Of a stretch of DNA of 64,000 nt, positions 16,199 through 25,144 are shown in pieces. How positions within the stretch are numbered: the stretch's first letter is position 1; every line of letters begins with the position of its first letter. A program made the translations under genes and the position numbers. The stretch is from DASUPK01 sp963815665 (GTDB lineage: Bacteria; Actinomycetota; Thermoleophilia; Solirubrobacterales; 70-9): NCBI GenBank assembly GCA_963815665.1, contig CAWFHN010000013.1, forward strand, positions 248,001 through 312,000. The letters are read 5' to 3'. Below the pieces are notes generated by a model. It was not told where the DNA came from. It saw nothing but the letters and a program-made list of their open reading frames with translations, and ran no database searches.

Positions 16199-18672
16199 GT
16201 GAGCTTCTCTTCGGCCGGGGCCGGCCGGCCGATGTGAAAACCCTGCGCATAGTCCACGCCCTGAGCACGTAACGCCTCGAGCGTGCCCTCGTCCTCGACG
16301 AACTCGGCGATGGTCTGCTTCCCGAGGCCACGGGCCATGAGGACGATCGACTCGACGACCAGATCGTCCGCTCGGCTGCGTGGGCTCCGGACGAAGTCGC
16401 CGTCGATCTTCAGGAAGTCCACGGGGATGTGCTTCAGGTAGTAGAACGAGCCGAAGCCGGCGCCGAAGTCATCGAGCGCAAAGCGACAACCCAGATCCCT
16501 GAGCGCCTCCGCGAAGCGCCGCGCCTGATCGATGCTGGCAATGGCGGCGGTCTCGGTGATCTCCAGGATGAGCCGGTCCGGCGCGACGCCCGACTGCTCG
16601 AGCTCTCCCTTGATCAACCGCAGCAGCTGCTCGTCCCCGGTCGAGCGGCCGGAGAGGTTCACCTCGAGGCAGACGTCGGACTGGCGGGTCAGCAGCTCGA
16701 TCGCCTGCGCCACCACCCACTGGTCGATCGCGTGAACCAGCCCGAGCCGCTCCGCGTCGCCGAGGAACGCGTTCGGCGGGATCAGGCCCTCCTCCCCCCT
16801 CATTCGCAGGAGCAACTCGCACTGGGTGACCTCGCCGCTGTCCAGCTCGAGGATCGGCTGACAGTGCAGCTCGAAGAGATCCTCGTCGAGGGCGGTCCGG
16901 ATTCGGTGCTCCCAACCGCGTCCGGCCGTATGCCCGTCGGCGCGGTCAGCGGCGTCGAGGACCATGATGCGGTCGCGCCCCGACTCCTTCGCGTCGTACA
17001 TCGCTCGGTCCGCGTCGGCCATCAGGCTCTCGGGACTCGAGCTGTGGTGGTCGATGAGGGTCACGCCGATGCTGGCCGTCATCCGGATCGGCTGCCCCTC
17101 GACCTGCGGCGTGTAGGCGCGCACCTGCTCGAGCAGGTCCTGCGCCATCCCCCGGGCATCCTTGTCCGACGCGCTTCGCAGGAGGATGGCGAATTCGTCT
17201 CCGCCCAGGCGGGCGAGCACGTCGGAGCGGCGAGCGCAGGCACGCAGCAGGTCGGCCGCCCCACGTAGTACCTCGTCGCCCGCGCCATGACCGAAGCCGT
17301 CGTTGACGTACTTGAAGTTGTCGAGGTCCAGGACGAGGACCGCGCCGCCGCTTCCGTAGCGTTGCCCCGCGGCAAGCTCCTCCGCCAGCTCCTCCTCGAA
17401 GCGGTAGCGGTTGTAGAGACCGGTGAGCGGGTCGTCGTTGGCCAGGTGCTTGAGCTGGGCCTCGAAGCGCTTGCGCTCGGTGATGTCCCTCGCGATCGTC
17501 GAGATCCCGATCACCGCGCCGTCCCCGTCGCGCAGCGGCGAGATCGTCACCGACACGTCGATCGGGGAGTCGTCCTTGTGAATCCTGCGTGATTCGTAGT
17601 GCTCGACGCGCTCGCCGGCGAAAGCGCGGCGCATCGCCTCGTCCTCCTCGGCCCGCGCCTCGTCCGGGACCAGCCTCCCCCATTCCCACCCGAGCATCTC
17701 CTGCTCCGTGTAGCCGTAGAGACGCTCGGCGCCCGGGTTCCAGCTCGTCACGCGCCTGTCGGTTCCGCGCGTGATGATCGCGTCGTCCGAACCGTGGACG
17801 ACAGCAGCGAGAATCGCCTGGGCCTCCTCGGCCTGTTTCTCGACCGTCACGTCCTCACAGACGCCGAGCATTCGGATCGGGTTGCCCTCCCCGTCAGTCA
17901 CGACCTCACCCTGGGTCCGCATCAGGAACTCGGAGCCATCCGGGCGGGTGGCCCGCTTGATGTCCTCGAAGGGCTCATGGTCGGCAAACGCCTTCCGGTT
18001 TCGCTGGTCGACGGCCTCGCGGTCCTGAGGATGGATTCGCTCCAGGAACAGCTCGTAGGTGGGCTCAATCGCCCCGGGCTCGAGCCCGTAGATCCGAAAC
18101 AGCTCGTCCGACCAGATCACCTTGTCGTTGACGATGTCCCACTCCCAGCTGCCCAGGCGCGCGAGGCGCTGGGATTCCTCCAGCCGGTCCTTCGTCCTGC
18201 GCAGCTCCCGGTCGGCCTCCTTGCGCTCGCTGACGTCGCGCACGATGGCGATCACGAACACGTCGCCGTTGGCACTCAGCGGGCTGAGACTGATCTCGAC
18301 CGGGAACTCGGTGCCGTCCTTGCGCCTGCCGCTCAGCTCCTGTCCCTCTCCCATCGATCGGACGCGCGGTGCGGCCTGATAGCCCTCGCGGCGCTCACGA
18401 TGCCCATCTCTGGCCGCGGGCGGCACGAGCATCTCGATGCCCTTTCCGACGAGCTCATCCCGGCTGTACCCGAAGAGCTCCTCCACTTGGAGGTTGGCCA
18501 GCGCGATCGCCCCCGACCGGTCGACGCCCAGAATCGCGTCTGGGGCGGCCTCGAGCAGACCCGCGGCGGTGTCGGTTCCGAGGACCGGCCAAGAAGGAGC
18601 CGACCGTTCGCCGGTCGCTTCCGCCTCCCCCCTATCTTCTTCGGCCGAGGCAGCCGAGCGCGGATCGTCCAT
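16195..18672 (-). CDS. PAS-GGDEF-EAL cyclic-di-GMP signalling protein
   Basis: Soluble sensor of 825 residues. Three PAS domains (about residues 30-145, 160-275 and 285-400; e.g. APDAILGVDRSG, FRIYGLEPGAI, RLYGYTEQEMLGWEWG) are followed by a GGDEF domain with intact RLGGDEF and an RRSD inhibitory site exactly five residues before it, so the diguanylate cyclase should be active and product-inhibited. The C-terminal EAL domain has CELLLR in place of the usual EALLR, keeps the ligand glutamate, NLSG, EITE, DDFGAGF and KIDGDFV, so phosphodiesterase activity is plausible but not certain. No membrane segment is present. The ATG at 18672 was preferred over a longer, non-conserved N-terminal extension. 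Its stop is in a shared CTAG. Confidence 0.93.
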   Translation of the reverse strand: MDDPRSAASAEEDRGEAEATGERSAPSWPVLGTDTAAGLLEAAPDAILGVDRSGAIALANLQVEELFGYSRDELVGKGIEMLVPPAARDGHRERREGYQAAPRVRSMGEGQELSGRRKDGTEFPVEISLSPLSANGDVFVIAIVRDVSERKEADRELRRTKDRLEESQRLARLGSWEWDIVNDKVIWSDELFRIYGLEPGAIEPTYELFLERIHPQDREAVDQRNRKAFADHEPFEDIKRATRPDGSEFLMRTQGEVVTDGEGNPIRMLGVCEDVTVEKQAEEAQAILAAVVHGSDDAIITRGTDRRVTSWNPGAERLYGYTEQEMLGWEWGRLVPDEARAEEDEAMRRAFAGERVEHYESRRIHKDDSPIDVSVTISPLRDGDGAVIGISTIARDITERKRFEAQLKHLANDDPLTGLYNRYRFEEELAEELAAGQRYGSGGAVLVLDLDNFKYVNDGFGHGAGDEVLRGAADLLRACARRSDVLARLGGDEFAILLRSASDKDARGMAQDLLEQVRAYTPQVEGQPIRMTASIGVTLIDHHSSSPESLMADADRAMYDAKESGRDRIMVLDAADRADGHTAGRGWEHRIRTALDEDLFELHCQPILELDSGEVTQCELLLRMRGEEGLIPPNAFLGDAERLGLVHAIDQWVVAQAIELLTRQSDVCLEVNLSGRSTGDEQLLRLIKGELEQSGVAPDRLILEITETAAIASIDQARRFAEALRDLGCRFALDDFGAGFGSFYYLKHIPVDFLKIDGDFVRSPRSRADDLVVESIVLMARGLGKQTIAEFVEDEGTLEALRAQGVDYAQGFHIGRPAPAEEKLT

Positions 18673-18749
18673 GACCCAGGCGTCAGTGTTGCAGGAACCT
18701 CGGCTCTCAAGCGGGTCGGGCGGCCCATCCGACCTAGAATCGAGTGGCC

Positions 18750-19685
18750 ATGGCAGAGAGCGGCGCAGGCACCGCTGCCCGAGCCGGGGAGAGGCGGAGC
18801 CAGAACGGAGGAGACCCGCGAGCGTCTCGCGCGGGCGGCTTCGGCCGACCATCCCTGCTGCGTCGCTTCTTCGAGGAGGTACAGAGCCGCCTCACCGCCG
18901 ACCTCGACGATCGCGATCCCGATTTCATCCGGGAGAACCTCTCGCTCTCCTGGCTGATCGCGAGCATCTGGTTCCGCGGAGAGGTCCGCGGGATGGAGAA
19001 GGTCCCCGAGGAGGGGCCCGTTCTGCTCGTCGGGAACCACTCGGGCGGCACGATCACCCCCGACACGATCGTCTTCACCCTCGCCTTCAACACCTATTTC
19101 GGCGTCGAGCGGCGCTTCTACCAGCTCGCTCACAACCTGGTGCTGACCTCGCCCCTGGGTCCCTACCTGCGGCGCTTCGGGACCGTCGCGGCCTCCCACG
19201 AAAACGCGCGGAAGGCCCTGGACGCCGGCGCGGCGGTCCTGGTCTACCCCGGTGGGGACTGGGAGGTGAACCGACCGACCTGGGAGGCGAACCGGATCGA
19301 CTTCGCCGGACGCCGGGGATTCGTCAAGCTCGCGCTCGATGCGGGCGTACCGATCGTCCCGGTGGTCTCCATCGGCGGCCAGGAAACGGCGATCTTCCTG
19401 ACGCATGGCGAGAGGCTCGCCAAGCTGCTGCGTCTCGACAAGCTGCTCCGCCTGAAGACGCTCCCGGTCAACCTCTCACTCCCCTGGATCGTCAACGTCG
19501 GAGACTTCCTCGGCCATCTGCCCCTGCCGGCCAAGATCACCGTCCAGGTGATGGACCCGATCGACCTGCGCGAGCGCTACGGCCCGGAGCCGGATCCGGA
19601 CCGGATCTACGAGGACGTCACCTCGCTGATGCAGGACAAGCTCACCGAGATGGCCGCCGAGCGGCAGCTCCCCGTGATCGGGTGA
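18750..19685 (+). CDS. membrane-associated acyltransferase, PlsC-like
   Basis: Protein of 311 residues of the lysophospholipid acyltransferase superfamily. The active-site histidine is in VGNHSGGTITPD (the spacing to Asp is longer than HX4D, as in the diacylglycerol-acyltransferase-like branch), and VYPGGDWEVNRP replaces the FPEGTR box. A further conserved block is RRGFVKLALDAGVPIVPVVSIGGQET. A likely product is an acylated glycerolipid or triacylglycerol-type lipid, but the acceptor is not predictable. A GTG at 18744 is an alternative start. It is followed after 7 bp by an SRPBCC protein gene and is divergent from the PAS-GGDEF-EAL gene with 77 bp between. Confidence 0.82.
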   Translation: MAESGAGTAARAGERRSQNGGDPRASRAGGFGRPSLLRRFFEEVQSRLTADLDDRDPDFIRENLSLSWLIASIWFRGEVRGMEKVPEEGPVLLVGNHSGGTITPDTIVFTLAFNTYFGVERRFYQLAHNLVLTSPLGPYLRRFGTVAASHENARKALDAGAAVLVYPGGDWEVNRPTWEANRIDFAGRRGFVKLALDAGVPIVPVVSIGGQETAIFLTHGERLAKLLRLDKLLRLKTLPVNLSLPWIVNVGDFLGHLPLPAKITVQVMDPIDLRERYGPEPDPDRIYEDVTSLMQDKLTEMAAERQLPVIG

Positions 19686-19692
19686 CCGTGTC

Positions 19693-20154
19693 GTGAGGAT
19701 CGAGCAGAAGGTCACCGTCGATGCTCCGCGACATCTCGTCTGGCACCACGTAACCGAGCCCGCCAACTACCCCGTCTTCATGGAAGGGCTGACCCGCTGG
19801 GACATCGCCGGGGACATTCACAGCGGCCTCGGCGCTCGTTACCGGATGTTGCTCCGGGTCGGCGCCGCTGACGTCGGCGGCCTGATCGAAGTCGTCGAGT
19901 GGCAGCCGGAGGGCGACATGGCCTGGAGCTCGGTGACCGGGGTCGACCAGCGCGGCCGCTGGCGCCTCCGCGAGCTCGCCGATGGCCGTACGCGCGTCAG
20001 CTTCCGATTCGCCTACGGAGTCGCGGGCGGCGGACTGGCGGGGCTGATCGCCGAGCGAGTCGCGGCGCCCGGGCTGAGGCGGCGCTTTCACCAGTCCCTG
20101 ATCAACCTGAAGCGGGCAGTCGAGGCTCAGAGGGAGTCAGCGGCGGTCGGCTAG
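19693..20154 (+). CDS. SRPBCC-fold protein
   Basis: Protein of 153 residues with the SRPBCC/coenzyme Q-binding-like pattern: MRIEQKVTVDAPRHLVWHHVTEPANYPVFMEGLTRW at the N-terminus, then GLGARYRMLLRVGAADVGG, WQPEGDMAWSSVTG, and a long C-terminal helix FHQSLINLKRAVE. It probably binds a hydrophobic ligand. The GTG lies 7 bp after the acyltransferase stop, so the two are probably cotranscribed and may act on related lipids. The last codon is part of a CTAG shared with the coiled-coil gene on the other strand. Confidence 0.78.
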   Translation: MRIEQKVTVDAPRHLVWHHVTEPANYPVFMEGLTRWDIAGDIHSGLGARYRMLLRVGAADVGGLIEVVEWQPEGDMAWSSVTGVDQRGRWRLRELADGRTRVSFRFAYGVAGGGLAGLIAERVAAPGLRRRFHQSLINLKRAVEAQRESAAVG

Positions 20155-21158
20155 TAGGTGCGCAACCGCCGGCCGCCGACGTAGCGGGTGCCGGCGGGCT
20201 CACCCGGGGGCGCCTCATCGGGAATGCGCTGACGCCCCGTCTGGCCCGGTTCGTCGGGAGCGTTCTCATACTCATCTGAAACGGCGCCGGTGAGAGCGTC
20301 GCTGCGAGCCCGATCCACCTTCTCCTGGACCTCCCGCTCAGCGCGGCGGCGGGCAGCCTCCACTCGCTCGTCGGCCTCGTGCTGGAGCTTGACGGCCTCC
20401 TGGCTCAGAGTCGCCTCTGCCTCGGCGCGTGCACGCGCCTCGGCCTCCTTCGCGACGCGGTCGGCGAGCCGGCGGACCCGGTCCTCCGATTCACGGCGCG
20501 CTTCGTCGGTGGCCTCGCGGACCCTTCGCTCCATCTCCGCGCGGACCCGATCGGCCTCGGTCCTCTCGCCTTCGGCCGCCGCCTCGGCGCGGTCCTCCGC
20601 GGCGATCGCGCGCTGTTCGGCTTCGTTCAGGCGAGACCGGAGCTCCTCGATGCGTTGCTCGGACTCGGCCGCACGGTCGCGCGCCTCCTGGGCAGCCGTC
20701 TCGGAGCGCTGGCGCGAGGCCGTTCGCTCCCTCTCGGCGTCAGCCGCGTGAGCCTCCGCCTGCCTCGCCTTCTGATCGAGCTCGCGGAGGCGCCCTTGGA
20801 TCCGCCGCTCGGCCTCGCCCGCGCGCCTGCCGGCCTCCCGGATCGCCTCCCGCGCCTTCGCCGTCGCCCGCGCCTCGATTCGCTTCGCATGGTCGATCGC
20901 CTCCTGGGCCGCGTCGCGGGACTCTCGGGCCTCCGTGCGCACCCTTTCCGCCCCCGCCTCCGCGGCGATCGCATCGTTGCGGGCCTGCGTCTCGCGGTCG
21001 CGCAGCTCCTTGACCAGCTCGGTCGCCTTGGCCCGGAAGCGGTCCGTCGCGGCCCGTGCCTGCTCGATCTCGGCCCGGATCTCGTCCGTGTCCACGGCAA
21101 GGGGGACATCGTCACGGTTTGCCTCACCGATCGGCTCGAGGCTCTCAATGTCGGACAA
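20151..21158 (-). CDS. long coiled-coil protein
   Basis: Protein of 335 residues that is almost entirely heptad-repeat coiled coil from about residue 25 to 275, built of Ala/Glu/Arg/Gln (for example RAKATELVKELRDRE, AIDHAKRIEARATAKAR, RAIAAEDRAEAAAEG). The C-terminal 60 residues are Pro/Gly-rich and end in a basic GGRRLRTY. No membrane segment or catalytic motif is visible. It starts with TTG 21 bp after the acyl-CoA ligase. A structural or scaffold role is likely; relation to DivIVA-like or stalk proteins cannot be claimed from sequence. A strongly Arg-rich reading frame on the opposite strand is a composition artefact. Confidence 0.75.
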   Translation of the reverse strand: MSDIESLEPIGEANRDDVPLAVDTDEIRAEIEQARAATDRFRAKATELVKELRDRETQARNDAIAAEAGAERVRTEARESRDAAQEAIDHAKRIEARATAKAREAIREAGRRAGEAERRIQGRLRELDQKARQAEAHAADAERERTASRQRSETAAQEARDRAAESEQRIEELRSRLNEAEQRAIAAEDRAEAAAEGERTEADRVRAEMERRVREATDEARRESEDRVRRLADRVAKEAEARARAEAEATLSQEAVKLQHEADERVEAARRRAEREVQEKVDRARSDALTGAVSDEYENAPDEPGQTGRQRIPDEAPPGEPAGTRYVGGRRLRTY

Positions 21159-21179
21159 GCTTCTCGGCCCTCCTGTGGC

Positions 21180-22844
21180 TCAGTCCGCGGGCTGGTGCTC
21201 GGCCAGCTCGCGTTTGAGGACCTTACCCGTCGCATTGCGCGGAAGCTCGTCGACGAAGACGATCTCGCGCGGGACCTTGTATCGAGCGAGGTTCGCCTTC
21301 ACGTAGTCCTTCAGGTCCTCCTCGCCGATGTCGGCCCCGTCCTCCTTGACAACGAAGACGCGCAGGCGCTGGCCGAACTGCTCGTCCTGAACCCCGATCG
21401 CGGCCGCCTCGGCCACTCTGTCGTGGTCGGCGAGCAGATCCTCAACCTCGCGGGGGAAGACGTTCTCTCCGCCGGAGACGATCATCTCGTCGTCCCGGCC
21501 GTCGATGAACAGGCGCCCTTCCTCGTCGAAGTGCCCCACGTCGCCCGAGGAGAGCAGATCGCCGAGGTGTTCCTTGTCGCCGCCGCCCGTGTAGCCCTCG
21601 AAAGCCAGCTGGTTGCCGATGAAGATCCGGCCCGTCTCCCCCTCCGGCACATCGGCGCCCTCCTCGTCCACGATGCGGATCACGGTGCCGCGCGGGGGCC
21701 TGCCGGCCGTGCCCGGGGCCGCGCGCATGTCCTCCGGAGTCGCGATCGTTGCCCAGGCGACCTCCGTCGAGCCGTAGAGGTTGTAGAGGTTGTCGCCGAA
21801 CTCGTTCATCCAGATGGTGGCGAGATCGCCGGGAAGCGTCGAGCCGCTCGCGGCGGTCACCTCGAGGGCGGAGAGGTCGTAGCGGCGCTTCACCTCCTCC
21901 GGCAGGGCGAGGATGCGCTGCATCATCACCGGGACCACCGCCAGCACCCGGGCCCGATGCTCCGCGGTGGCCTTGAGTGTGTCCTCCGGGTCGAACTTCG
22001 GGCGCAGGATCATCGTCGCCGCTGTGGGTAGGCTGAGGATGAAGTGCAGAAAGCCCCAGGAGTGGAAGAGCGGCGCGGCGATCATCACGGTCTCGTGCGA
22101 GCGCCTTGGGATCTTGGAGAGCAGGGCGGCGAGAGCGCCCAGCCCCTCGGGTTGGCTGCGCTGGGCGCCCTTCGGAGTCCCGGTCGTCCCGGAGGTGAGG
22201 ATGATGTAGCGGCCCGACTCAGGTGGTGGATCGAGGTCGTCGCCATGGGAGCCGGAGATCAGTTGCTCGAGCGTGACCTCGTCCGTGCCCTCCCTCTCCT
22301 CCCAGGCGACGAAATGGCGCGTGCCCTTGCTCGCCCCCGAGAGAAGCTCGGTGAACTCCTGGTCGTAGATCAGCGCGACGGGCTTCTCGCGCTCCATCAC
22401 GTCGGCGAGCTGAGGGCCCGCGAACGCCGTGTTGAGGTAGAGGGCGATCGCGCCGAGCTTCGCGCAGGCCATTGTCGCCTCGATGAAGTAGCGATGGTTC
22501 CGGCACATGACCGCCACCCCGTCACCGGGACTGACCCCTTCGTCGCGGAGGGCGCGCGCGAGCGCGTTGGAGCGGCGATGGGTCTGCCCCCAGGTGAGCG
22601 TGCCCGCCTCGTCGACGATCGCCGTGCGGTCGGGAACGGTGACCGCGTTGGCCGCGGATCCGAGCGCGGGAGACGCCCCCCAGCGGATATAGCGCTCGAC
22701 CAACCGCGCGAGCTTGTCGGGGCGCATGGGGCGGATCAGCCCGACCTCGGAGAAGACCCCGACCTCGAAGGCGACGTCGCCAAGCGCCGCCGGCAGTCGC
22801 GAGGCGATGCCAGCGAGCCCCTCTCTCAACCGGTCCTGCGCCAT
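21180..22844 (-). CDS. acyl-CoA synthetase (AMP-forming)
   Basis: ANL-superfamily ligase of 554 residues that adenylates a carboxylic acid and transfers it to CoA. Motifs in order: P-loop ILTSGTTGTPKGAQRS, LYNLYGSTEVAWA (A5), SGDVGHFDEEGRLFIDGRDDEMIVSGGENVFP (A7-A8) and the catalytic lysine in RNATGKVLKREL near the C-terminus. The N-terminal RRSNALARALRDEGVSPGDGVAVMCRNH is typical of fatty-acid ligases in actinobacteria. Chain-length preference is unknown. It lies 10 bp downstream of ispF on the same strand and may be transcribed from the isoprenoid genes. Confidence 0.92.
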   Translation of the reverse strand: MAQDRLREGLAGIASRLPAALGDVAFEVGVFSEVGLIRPMRPDKLARLVERYIRWGASPALGSAANAVTVPDRTAIVDEAGTLTWGQTHRRSNALARALRDEGVSPGDGVAVMCRNHRYFIEATMACAKLGAIALYLNTAFAGPQLADVMEREKPVALIYDQEFTELLSGASKGTRHFVAWEEREGTDEVTLEQLISGSHGDDLDPPPESGRYIILTSGTTGTPKGAQRSQPEGLGALAALLSKIPRRSHETVMIAAPLFHSWGFLHFILSLPTAATMILRPKFDPEDTLKATAEHRARVLAVVPVMMQRILALPEEVKRRYDLSALEVTAASGSTLPGDLATIWMNEFGDNLYNLYGSTEVAWATIATPEDMRAAPGTAGRPPRGTVIRIVDEEGADVPEGETGRIFIGNQLAFEGYTGGGDKEHLGDLLSSGDVGHFDEEGRLFIDGRDDEMIVSGGENVFPREVEDLLADHDRVAEAAAIGVQDEQFGQRLRVFVVKEDGADIGEEDLKDYVKANLARYKVPREIVFVDELPRNATGKVLKRELAEHQPAD

Positions 22845-22854
22845 CCGGCCAAGC

Positions 22855-23313
22855 TTATGCGTCGACGAGAGCGACCGCTATGCAGGCAATTCCCTCTCCC
22901 CGGCCGATGGCGCCCATGCTCTCGTTGGTCGATGCCTTGACGTTCACGGGGGCCGAGATCACCTCCGTCAGCCGAGCCCCGATCTCCGCCTTGTAGGGCG
23001 CGAGCTTCGGCTCCTCGGAGATCACGGTGACGTCGACGTTGTTGACCGCGCCGGACATCCGGCCGACGGCGATGCGGAGCAGGTCGACCGAGTCAGCGTC
23101 GCGCCACTGCTCCTCGGTGTCGGGGAAGAGCTCTCCGAGATCGCCGAGGCCGCAGGCGCCGAGCAGCGCGTCGATCACCGCGTGGGTGAGGACGTCGGCG
23201 TCGGAGTGCCCGGCGAGTCCACGGTCGTGCTCGATCTCGACTCCGCCGATCACCAGCTTCTCGCCCTCGGCGAAGCGGTGGCTGTCGTAGCCGATGCCAA
23301 CCCGAAGAGCCAT
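22855..23313 (-). CDS. ispF: 2-C-methyl-D-erythritol 2,4-cyclodiphosphate synthase
   Basis: Fifth enzyme of the methylerythritol phosphate pathway (152 residues, trimeric). It converts CDP-methylerythritol 2-phosphate to the cyclodiphosphate with release of CMP. The zinc ligands are seen in RVGIGYDSHRF (Asp, His) and GLAGHSDADVLTHAVIDALLGA (His); later motifs NVDVTVISEEPKLAPYK and NVKASTNESMGAIGRGEGIA are intact. The ATG overlaps the TGA of the PHP phosphatase gene (ATGA). ispD lies a short way upstream, separated by that gene and a small plus-strand insertion. Confidence 0.97.
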   Translation of the reverse strand: MALRVGIGYDSHRFAEGEKLVIGGVEIEHDRGLAGHSDADVLTHAVIDALLGACGLGDLGELFPDTEEQWRDADSVDLLRIAVGRMSGAVNNVDVTVISEEPKLAPYKAEIGARLTEVISAPVNVKASTNESMGAIGRGEGIACIAVALVDA

Positions 23314-24185
23314 CAGCCGGCCTCCTCCCGATCGCTCCGCTCGTCCGGCTCGAGTCCCGTTCGCCCGATGGGCTCAGTCCGGCGCTGCCGGCGGTCGAAG
23401 ACGCAGATCCGCTCAACGCCGATGTCGGTGAGGAAGTCGATGGCCTCGTCGTATCCGAATCCCACCTGGTCCGGGGCGTGAGCGTCAGACGAGAGCGCGA
23501 ACTCCGTCCCCGCCTCGAGGCACATCTCGGCCAGGGCGCGGGCGGGGTAGATCTCGCCGACCGGCTTGCGCAGCCCCGCGGTCGAGATCTCCACGGCGAT
23601 CTGGTATTCGGCCAGCGCCTCGACGAACGGCTCGTAATGGAAGCGTGGATCGCGCTCCGGGACCGGGCGGTCCTCGCCCCAGATCTTCACCAGGTCCGGG
23701 TGGGAGACGATGTCGAAGAGGCCCGAGCGCACAAGATCCGCCTGCCACTCGAAGTAGATGCTCCAGAGCGAGTCGGCGTCCCGGATGGAGTCCCAGACGT
23801 CATAGCGGCGGTCGTCGACCGCGCCCGCCTCGCCCAGATAGTGGACGGAGCCGACCACGTAGTCGAAGTCGTGCCCCTCGAGAAGATTCGCGATCCGATC
23901 CTCCGCGCCCCTGATGAAGTCCGCCTCGAGGCCGAGCCGAAGCGGCGTGGTGCGGACGAACTCGCAGTAGGCGGCGAGGTCGTCAACGGCCTGGGCGCGC
24001 CAGTAGGGATGCCCCCAGAGGTCGAGGGCCTCCTTGAAGCGGTAGATGTGCTCGGAGACGCCGAGCTCGTCGATGCCCTGCTCCTCGGCGGCCGCGAGAT
24101 AGCGCTCCGCGTTCTCCTGGGTGAAGTACTCCGAGGCGGAGCCGGCTTCGTCCGGCCGCAGGTGCAGGTGGTAGTCGGTGAGCAC
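23313..24185 (-). CDS. PHP-domain phosphatase (histidinol-phosphatase-like)
   Basis: Metal-dependent hydrolase of about 290 residues of the PHP family. Metal-binding motifs follow the usual order: TDYHLHL at the N-terminus, SEHIYRF, GLEADFIRG, VVGSVHYLG, DIVSHPDLVKIWG and the last ALSSDAHAPDQVGFG. This is the pattern of the HisK-type histidinol-phosphate phosphatase, though PHP enzymes also act on other small phosphates and no other histidine genes are near. The GTG at 24185 puts the first metal motif at residue 4. It overlaps ispF by one base (ATGA) and sits between ispD and ispF, so it may be cotranscribed with the isoprenoid genes. Confidence 0.82.
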   Translation of the reverse strand: MLTDYHLHLRPDEAGSASEYFTQENAERYLAAAEEQGIDELGVSEHIYRFKEALDLWGHPYWRAQAVDDLAAYCEFVRTTPLRLGLEADFIRGAEDRIANLLEGHDFDYVVGSVHYLGEAGAVDDRRYDVWDSIRDADSLWSIYFEWQADLVRSGLFDIVSHPDLVKIWGEDRPVPERDPRFHYEPFVEALAEYQIAVEISTAGLRKPVGEIYPARALAEMCLEAGTEFALSSDAHAPDQVGFGYDEAIDFLTDIGVERICVFDRRQRRTEPIGRTGLEPDERSDREEAG

Positions 24186-24204
24186 CCCATCTACGCTACC
24201 CGGC

Positions 24205-24321
24205 GTGGTCCACCTGCGGATCGTCGTCCCATCCCACAACGCGGAGCACGCGCTGGACCTGCTCGACGCGTCGCCCTCGGTCTGCCACGTCCCGGTCGGC
24301 GAGCCGTCGCCTCCCGAATAG
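24205..24321 (+). pseudogene. fragment of a DUF389 membrane protein
   Basis: A 38-codon frame starting with GTG reads VHLRIVVPSHNAEHALDLLDASPSVCHV and then stops at a TAG after GEPSPPE. This is the recognisable N-terminal ferredoxin-like start of DUF389 proteins, which normally continue for several hundred residues with membrane helices. Nothing of the remainder is visible downstream. It is best read as the remnant of a deleted gene, left between the PHP gene and a small membrane protein gene. Confidence 0.55.
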
Positions 24322-24331
24322 AGTCCCGGTC

Positions 24332-24481
24332 GTGGCGGTCAAGGTGGTCATCGTGCTGGCGGCCTTCGCCGTCGGGGTCGGTCTCGCCGAGCTGTTCGGA
24401 GCCAAGAACCTCGGCACCGCACTCGGCGTGGGCCAGCTCACCTTCGTGGTCGGGCTCCTCTATGTGCTCATGAGGCGCTAG
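24332..24481 (+). CDS. 49-residue small membrane protein
   Basis: Tiny frame with GTG start, 49 residues: a hydrophobic helix (residues 3-20, VKVVIVLAAFAVGVGLAE), a short polar turn (LFGAKNLG) and a second helix (TALGVGQLTFVVGLLYVL) ending in MRR, a helical hairpin with positive-inside ends. The composition is clearly protein-like, and similar short two-helix proteins occur in actinobacteria without known function. It begins 10 bp after the DUF389 remnant and ends in a CTAG shared with the stop of ispD. Confidence 0.6.
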   Translation: MAVKVVIVLAAFAVGVGLAELFGAKNLGTALGVGQLTFVVGLLYVLMRR

Positions 24482-25140
24482 GCCCGCTCGCGCAGCAGCA
24501 GCTCGGCGACCCGGAGGTCGAAGGGCGTCGTCACCTTGATGTTGTCCGGCGAGGTCGAGTGGATCACTATCCGGCCACCCCGGCGCTCGACCAGCATCGC
24601 GTCGTCGGTGGCGTCGGGGAGCGAGTCGGGGTCGGTGAGCGCCTCGCGGAGCGCGTCCGCCCGAAAGGCCTGAGGAGTCTGGACCGCCCAGAGGCCGGAG
24701 CGGTCGAGGGTCCGCTCCACCTGACCCTCGTCGCCCACATGCTTGATCGTGTCGGTGACCGGGGTGGCGGCGATCACGCCGGCCGCATCGTCCACAGCGG
24801 CGAGCTCCTCGACCATGGCGTCGATCAGCCCGGGCGTGACCAGCGGCCGCGCCGCGTCGTGCACCACCACGAACTCCCCCTCGCAGAACGCCAGCGCGTT
24901 GGCGACGGACTCCGAGCGGTGCTCACCGCCGGCGACGGCGACGGCGCCCAGATCGGTCACCGAGTCATGCTCCCCGGGCGGCGCGGCGACGACTATCTCG
25001 CCGATCGTGCTCGCGGCGGCGAACGCGTCGAGCGACCACTCGATCATCGGCCGCCCGCCGAGGGCCACGAAAGCCTTCGGGCCACCGGCTCCGAGTCGCT
25101 GCCCGGAGCCGGCGGCCGCGATTACGGCCGATGCGGAGAC
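24478..25140 (-). CDS. ispD: 2-C-methyl-D-erythritol 4-phosphate cytidylyltransferase, no canonical start codon
   Basis: Third enzyme of the methylerythritol phosphate pathway, activating the substrate with CTP. The CTP-binding signature AVIAAAGSGQRLGAGGPKAF is followed by GGRPMIEWSL, VHDAARPLV and TDDAMLVERRGG. The first ATG/GTG/TTG in frame (GTG at 25068) lies after the signature and would remove the active site. Upstream the frame stays open into carD as far as a stop at 25344, but with no ATG, GTG, TTG or CTG. The best guess is initiation at GTC (25140-25138), which follows the carD TAA by 4 bp and would be GTG after one base change. This yields 220 residues, a normal family length. Confidence 0.88.
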   Translation of the reverse strand, partial: VSASAVIAAAGSGQRLGAGGPKAFVALGGRPMIEWSLDAFAAASTIGEIVVAAPPGEHDSVTDLGAVAVAGGEHRSESVANALAFCEGEFVVVHDAARPLVTPGLIDAMVEELAAVDDAAGVIAATPVTDTIKHVGDEGQVERTLDRSGLWAVQTPQAFRADALREALTDPDSLPDATDDAMLVERRGGRIVIHSTSPDNIKVTTPFDLRVAELLLRERA

Positions 25141-25144
25141 CTTG

